From assembly GCA_018262395.1 (NCBI GenBank), contig JAGSYM010000031.1:1-10266 (forward strand): a stretch of 10,266 bases of DNA, given 5' to 3'. A program made the position numbers and the translations under genes. The stretch is from Nitrospirota bacterium (GTDB taxonomy: Bacteria > Nitrospirota > Thermodesulfovibrionia > Thermodesulfovibrionales > SM23-35). Below are positions 5,933 through 10,266 of the stretch, piece after piece (the first letter of the stretch is position 1; each line of letters begins with the position of its first letter). The notes beneath the pieces are model-generated. The model saw only the letters and a list, made by a program, of their open reading frames with translations. It did not search any database and had not been told where the DNA came from.

Positions 5933-6095
5933 GTCTTTCGTTTCGTAATCGACATTTTTATGATGGAGATACGCAATTAGAAAAAACCTTTCGGTTCTCT
6001 CTAAGGAGCTTAATGGATTGTTTAATTCTGTGAGAATATGAGTTACACTGCAATGCTGCCTTCGTGACTGGCTTTTCTCTTATCATTTAGCGTAA

Positions 6096-6101
6096 TATAA
6101 T
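6096..6101 (+). promoter_or_regulatory. Candidate -10 element of bipA
   Basis: A perfect TATAAT lies in the 306-base gap between the DUF2784 gene and bipA. The -35 region 17 bases upstream (TTTTCT at 6073-6078) is poor. If used, the bipA transcript would begin near 6108 and carry a leader of about 130 bases that includes the hairpin at 6167-6206. Confidence 0.35.
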
Positions 6102-6166
6102 ATCAATTATAGCTTTGTCCTGCCATAGACATTGCCGGTAAAATCAGAACAAAAATATGCAGTAAC

Positions 6167-6206
6167 CTGATCTGTCTGCGTATGTTCCCGCAGTCAGACG
6201 GATCAG
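6167..6206 (+). other. Strong hairpin in the bipA leader
   Basis: CTGATCTGTCTG (6167-6178) pairs with CAGACGGATCAG (6195-6206) over 12 positions with one G-U; CTGCG/CGCAG gives an alternative extension into the loop. Only TTTCTT follows, so it is at best a weak terminator. It ends 12 bases before the bipA ribosome binding site and could act as a leader structure or as a stop for upstream transcripts. Confidence 0.5.
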
Positions 6207-6238
6207 TTTCTTGCATTGAGGAAAGAGGTTCAGCGTTT

Positions 6239-8032
6239 ATGAAACATCAGGATTTAAGGAATATCGCCATCATCGCCCATGTTGATCACGGCAAAACAAC
6301 ACTCGTTGACGGGATGATGAAACAGGCCGGGATCTTCCGGTCGAATGAAAAGGTTCAGGAACGGATCATGGACAATATCGATCTGGAGAGAGAACGCGGC
6401 ATAACGATCATGGCAAAGAATGCAGCAGTGAGATATAACGGCACAAAGATAAACATTGTGGATACCCCGGGCCACGCAGACTTTGGCGGTGAGGTTGAGA
6501 GGACGCTGAAGATGGTTGACGGAGTCTTATTGCTCGTCGATGCCTCTGAAGGCCCTCTGCCGCAGACCAGGTTTGTTCTGCAGAAAGCCCTCGAGCTCAA
6601 ACTCCCGCCGATACTTGTCATCAATAAGATTGACAGGCCTGACGCACGGATACAGGCCGTGTTAAATGAGGTGTATGACCTCTTTATCGACCTTGATGCA
6701 ACAGAAGATCAGCTTGAATTTCCCGTTCTATATACCAACGCAAAACAGGGCTATGCAAAATTGAGCATGGAGGAAGATTCAGACAATCTTCAGCCGCTTT
6801 TCAATACGATAATGAACACCATACCTCCTCCTTCAGCCGAAAAGAATGGTCCCCTGCAGATACTGGTGACCAACATAGACTACGATAACTATGTCGGAAG
6901 ACTGGCTATAGGCCGGATTTTTTCGGGAACAGTTAAGACAGGTGATACCGTTGCCCTCATGAAGGGAAACAGTGAAATCTCAAAAACAAAGGTATCGTTT
7001 CTCTATACATTCGAAGGACTTGAGCGGCTCACAGCCAGCGAAGCATCTTCCGGGGAGATTATTGCCCTTGCAGGAGTCGAAGGAATAACCATAGGCGACA
7101 CCATCACAGATGCAGATAATCCAAAACCTCTTCCGAGAATAACGGTGGATGAGCCTACCATATCAATGGTATTGTCCATCAACACGTCCCCCTTCTCTGG
7201 AAGGGAAGGCACCTATGTAACTTCCAGAAATTTAAGGGAGAGGCTTGAAAAAGAGCTTCTCTATAATGTCGCCATCAACGTAGCATTTGATGAAACAGAT
7301 TCCTTCAAGGTTATGGGACGGGGAGAACTTCAGCTCGCGATACTGATCGAGATGATGAGGCGCGAGGGATACGAACTTTCCGTTGGCATGCCCGAAACAA
7401 TCACAAGAACAATCGACGATGTGCTCCATGAACCCATGGAACTTCTTGTCATCGACGTCCCTGAAGAATATACCGGTGTTGTTACCCAGCAGGTCGGTAT
7501 GAGAAAAGGCAAAATGCAGAAGATGCAGAACAACGGCTTCGGCAGGGTACGGCTTGAGTTCAGAATTCCTTCACGGGGACTGATCGGTTTCAGGTCACAA
7601 TTTCTCACAGATACCCGGGGAACAGGGTTATTGAATCATCTCTTCGACGGATATGAGCCGTGGCATGGCCCTATCTCTAAGAGACAGACCGGAGCACTTG
7701 TGGCCGACAGACAGGGGACAACCACTACCTATGCACTTTTTCACCTTCAGCCAAGGGGGACACTTTTCGTCAGGGAAAACACTCCTGTGTATGAGGGCAT
7801 GATCATCGGTGAGAATTCACGGGCAAATGACCTTGATGTGAACGTCATCAAGGAAAAGAAGCTCACAAACATGCGCGCTGCCAATGCAGACGATGCGCTG
7901 CAGTTAGTGCCTCCCAGAATTATGAGTCTTGAGCAGGCGATAGAATTTATCAAGGAAGACGAGATTGTCGAGGTCACACCCGGATCTGTCAGGTTGAGGA
8001 AGAAGATACTCGAAGCGAACAAGAGAAAATAG
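6239..8032 (+). CDS. bipA: Ribosome-associated translational GTPase BipA/TypA
   Basis: This 597-residue protein is complete and normal for the family. The G domain has AHVDHGKTT at 13-21 (P-loop), RERGITI at 51-57, DTPGH at 75-79, NKID at 129-132 and TNAK at 166-169. EF-G-like domains follow: the beta-barrel starts near [13 protein letters not shown], and the later part holds [20 protein letters not shown]. The BipA-specific C-terminal portion carries [20 protein letters not shown] and [19 protein letters not shown]. BipA binds the ribosome at the elongation-factor site and is linked to 50S assembly and growth under cold or stress. The start is ATG 6239, where the canonical [20 protein letters not shown] begins and AGGAAAGAGG lies at 6219-6228; the in-frame ATG at 6182 falls in the loop of the leader hairpin and is unlikely. 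The next gene follows after 62 bases in the same direction. Confidence 0.98.
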   Translation: MKHQDLRNIAIIAHVDHGKTTLVDGMMKQAGIFRSNEKVQERIMDNIDLERERGITIMAKNAAVRYNGTKINIVDTPGHADFGGEVERTLKMVDGVLLLVDASEGPLPQTRFVLQKALELKLPPILVINKIDRPDARIQAVLNEVYDLFIDLDATEDQLEFPVLYTNAKQGYAKLSMEEDSDNLQPLFNTIMNTIPPPSAEKNGPLQILVTNIDYDNYVGRLAIGRIFSGTVKTGDTVALMKGNSEISKTKVSFLYTFEGLERLTASEASSGEIIALAGVEGITIGDTITDADNPKPLPRITVDEPTISMVLSINTSPFSGREGTYVTSRNLRERLEKELLYNVAINVAFDETDSFKVMGRGELQLAILIEMMRREGYELSVGMPETITRTIDDVLHEPMELLVIDVPEEYTGVVTQQVGMRKGKMQKMQNNGFGRVRLEFRIPSRGLIGFRSQFLTDTRGTGLLNHLFDGYEPWHGPISKRQTGALVADRQGTTTTYALFHLQPRGTLFVRENTPVYEGMIIGENSRANDLDVNVIKEKKLTNMRAANADDALQLVPPRIMSLEQAIEFIKEDEIVEVTPGSVRLRKKILEANKRK

Positions 8033-8094
8033 GGATGAAATGAGCTTGCTCCGGTAAGCAAGGGGCAGAACGTTTATAACAGCAGGACACCTTG

Positions 8095-9628
8095 ATGCTT
8101 CTCCTTTACCCACCTGTTGCAAAACCATGTGAACCGCCTGCGGGCGTTGCCCGACTGTCAGGCATGCTCGGCAGTCATGGAATTGAACACCGTCTCATAG
8201 ATGCGAATATAGAGGGGCTCCTCCGTCTCCTCCACAGGCCAATCCCTCCGGAAAAGCTGAATGATACAGAGGGCCTTCCGCAATCGTGCGCGCAACCTCT
8301 CTTCCATGAGAGATCCTGTCCTCTACCGACATATCGACCGTTACAAAAGGACAGTCAGAGATTTAAGCCGTATCATAGGTCAGGTTTCCCCATCCGGCAC
8401 CAGAGTGGGGCTATCAAATTTCGAACACGAAAAACTCTCACCCTTGCGGAGCAACGACCTTCTGACTGTTGCCGAACATCCTGAACTGAATCCTTTTTAT
8501 CCATATTTCCGATCGAGACTCGAAGGACTCTTCCGCGAGAAGGAACCAGCGTTCGCGGGTATCTCCGTAAACTATCTGAGCCAGGCATTATGCGCCTTTT
8601 CGATGGCCGGTTTCATAAGGAGAGAGTTTCCGCGGTTAAAAATCATCCTGGGAGGAGGGTTGGTCACCTCATGGTTAAAGAACCCACGGTGGAAGAATCC
8701 CTTCTCCGGGCTGGTAGACCATCTCGTGGCCGGTCCTGGCGAACAGCATCTCCTCTCACTCCTCGGTATAAAAACCGTACAAAAAAAACCACAAAGGCCG
8801 GATTATCTGTCTTTGCCGCGGGATGACTACTTTTCACCCGGCTTTATTTTGCCCTACAACGCCTCGACAGGTTGCTACTGGAACAGGTGTGAGTTCTGTC
8901 CTGAGAAGGCCGAAGGCAATCCATATGTCCCCATCCCGGTAACGCAGGTTATCACAGACTTGAAGTGCCTTGCAGAAGAGACAGATCCCATGCTTATTCA
9001 TATTCTCGACAACGCCATAAGTCCGGTACTCCTCGATGCCCTTTCCGCAGACAATATCGGTGTCCCGTGGTACGGTTTCACGCGCATCAGTCAACGCCTT
9101 GCCGATCCCGCTTTCTGTGTGGCGCTGAAACGGGCTGGTTGTGTCATGCTCAAACTCGGTATCGAATCCGGGGATCAGGATGTGCTCGACAGACTGCAGA
9201 AAGGGATTAATATTGATATGGCGTCCGTCGTCCTCAGGAATTTGAAAAAAACAGGGATTAGTACCTATGTTTATCTCATATTCGGCACTCCGGCCGAGAC
9301 AGAGGCCGGGGCAAGGAAAACCCTTGAATTTACCGTAAAACACAGAGATAGCATCGACTTCCTTAACCTCGCACTATTCAACATGCCCATTTGCGGGGTG
9401 TCCGATCCAGGGATAGAGACAAAAAGTTTTTATGACGGAGATCTTTCCCTGTATACGGATTTTACCCATCCGGATGGATGGGACCGGAAACATGTGCGGC
9501 TCTTTCTCGAGAATGAATTCAGGCGACACCCTGCGGTCTCAGCGATACTGAAAAATGACCCGCCGGTATTCACCTCAAACCACGCACCTTTCTTTGTGAT
9601 GGAGAAGACAGGACTTGGAAAGGGATAA
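8095..9628 (+). pseudogene. B12-binding-type radical SAM protein gene, broken by a frameshift near 8268
   Basis: Two overlapping frames carry one protein. From ATG 8095 (AGGA at 8084-8087, seven bases before) the frame gives MLLLYPPVAKPCEPPAGVAR through EKLNDT, the usual start of a B12-binding radical SAM protein. It then loses coding character. The second frame, open from 8261, continues with RAFRNRARNLSSMRDP to the stop at 9628. Joining near 8266-8272 gives about 510 residues. In joined numbering the Rossmann-like domain has IILGGG near 183-188, and the cluster motif is GCYWNRCEFC with cysteines at 260, 265 and 268, a CX4CX2C variant of CX3CX2C. KLGIESG and the IFGTPAE strand follow as in radical SAM barrels. 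The family probably binds cobalamin and SAM; the substrate is unknown. The shift needs one base skipped (one inserted or two deleted), either a true mutation or a sequencing error. The downstream piece alone lacks a ribosome binding site. Confidence 0.75.
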
Positions 9629-9735
9629 AAAGGGATAAAGAATCCAAAAAGATATGAGGTAAGCCCGTCTCGGGCTGACAATCGGGAATGTCATGCAGGT
9701 AGCATTGCGCATGAAGTCCTGAGTAAAATATACGC

Positions 9736-10266
9736 ATGATACAGGTCAGCAGTCTTTCAAAGGCATACGGTATTCAGCCCATATTTGATGACGTTAGTTT
9801 TGCGGTGAACTCCGGAGAACGTATCGGACTCGTAGGCAGAAACGGCTCCGGGAAAACGACACTCCTCAGAATGATCGCCGGCGAGGAAAAGCCTGACGCC
9901 GGAGTTATCAGTATTCCCAACAATTACAGAATCGGCTATCTTTCCCAGCACCTTATGTTCAGCGAAGATTCAGTCCTGAAAGAGTCTTGCCTCGGCCTTA
10001 AACCCTCTGATGACGGTACAGACGAATCTTATAAGGCAGAGTCGATTCTGATGGGACTCGGGTTTTCGGTGGAAGATTTTGCGCGTCATCCCCTTGACCT
10101 GTCGGGGGGATACCAGGTCAGGTTGAATCTTGCCAAGCTCCTCGTCTCCGAACCGAACCTGCTCCTTCTTGATGAGCCGACAAACTATCTCGACATCGTC
10201 TCGATTCGGTGGCTCACGAGATTCCTGAAGGGCTGGAGTGGAGAAATTATCCTGATAACCCATGAC
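9736..10266 (+). CDS. ABC-F family ATPase, N-terminal half (cut by window end)
   Basis: The frame is open from ATG 9736 to the last base, 177 residues, covering nearly all of the first nucleotide-binding domain. It shows GRNGSGKTT at 34-42 (Walker A), Q71 (Q-loop), LSGGYQVRL at 122-130 (signature), LLLLDEPTNYLD at 142-153 (Walker B plus D-loop) and the H-loop histidine at 176. There is no membrane domain, and DEPTNYLD is the hallmark of duplicated ABC-F proteins, which act on ribosomes at the exit site or peptidyl-transferase centre, some giving antibiotic resistance. Only about 50 residues lie between Q-loop and signature, so the arm seen in EttA is absent. The second domain and the linker that would separate Uup-like from other subgroups are outside the window. 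The ribosome binding site is weak. The gene is 107 bases behind the radical SAM gene. Confidence 0.93.
   Translation, partial: MIQVSSLSKAYGIQPIFDDVSFAVNSGERIGLVGRNGSGKTTLLRMIAGEEKPDAGVISIPNNYRIGYLSQHLMFSEDSVLKESCLGLKPSDDGTDESYKAESILMGLGFSVEDFARHPLDLSGGYQVRLNLAKLLVSEPNLLLLDEPTNYLDIVSIRWLTRFLKGWSGEIILITHD

Noticed and set aside
5977..6004. Inverted repeat TTAGA..AACC / GGTT..TCTAA after the DUF2784 gene
   Set aside because: An interrupted stem without a T-run; too weak to call a terminator.
6182..6238. An N-terminal extension of BipA from ATG 6182
   Set aside because: This ATG is in the loop of the leader hairpin without a ribosome binding site; the family start is at 6239 behind AGGAAAGAGG.
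7747..8061. A 104-codon open frame on the minus strand
   Set aside because: It is antisense to the conserved C-terminal part of bipA and is low-complexity in composition.
8045..8062. Hairpin CTTGCT-CCGGTA-AGCAAG after bipA
   Set aside because: There is no T-run behind it, so it is not supported as a terminator; transcription may continue into the radical SAM gene.
8834..9343. A 169-codon open frame on the minus strand
   Set aside because: It is the shadow of the radical SAM gene, whose iron-sulfur motif and barrel motifs are clear on the + strand.
9621..9640. Tandem AGGGATAAAA/AGGGATAAAG across the radical SAM stop codon
   Set aside because: Only two copies of a short purine-rich unit; likely replication slippage without function.
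9662..9676. Hairpin AGCCCG-TCT-CGGGCT before the ABC-F gene
   Set aside because: The stem is short with no T-run; it could be a weak leader structure, but nothing supports a terminator.

Overview
The window reads as ordinary chromosome of a Gram-negative, probably anaerobic bacterium of the Nitrospirota / former Deltaproteobacteria kind. This placement is an inference. It rests on a c-di-GMP-type riboswitch in front of an exported NHL-repeat protein, a peptidyl-prolyl isomerase/methyltransferase fusion, a B12-type radical SAM protein and the style of the BipA protein. No taxonomic marker gene is present. I found no CRISPR array, tRNA, rRNA, insertion sequence or phage module.

Layout. Positions 1-698 (+) hold the tail of an L,D-transpeptidase gene overlapping a Tat-exported MepK/YcbK-type murein endopeptidase gene, a cell-wall remodelling pair. 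A small zinc-ribbon protein (723-959, -) converges on it. A 386-base non-coding stretch with a perfect 8+8 inverted repeat then leads to a TTG-started FKBP-like/methyltransferase fusion (1346-2566, +). Directly behind that gene, on the opposite strand, lies a roughly 40-codon remnant of a response-regulator receiver domain (2587-2705).

Positions 2726-4448 (-) form one regulatory unit. A c-di-GMP-I (GEMM-I) aptamer is followed by an intrinsic terminator and then a 500-residue secreted protein with NHL repeats, thrombospondin type 3 calcium-binding repeats and a WPPDH-type C-terminal domain. A CRP/FNR-like palindrome lies further upstream. I infer second-messenger control of a surface or extracellular protein.

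Positions 4570-5940 are AT-rich and accessory in character: an unrecognised two-helix membrane protein, a possible gene scrap at 5389-5490, and a DUF2784 membrane protein.

From 6096 onward the window returns to housekeeping-type sequence on the + strand: a leader with a strong hairpin, the ribosome-associated GTPase gene bipA/typA, a B12-binding radical SAM gene broken by a frameshift near 8268, and the first half of an ABC-F ATPase gene cut by the window end. The last three share orientation with gaps of 62 and 107 bases and could be co-transcribed, but nothing shows that they act together.

The most informative signals are the riboswitch-controlled surface protein, the response-regulator fragment and the frameshifted radical SAM gene. 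I did not find a clear previously undescribed multi-gene system.
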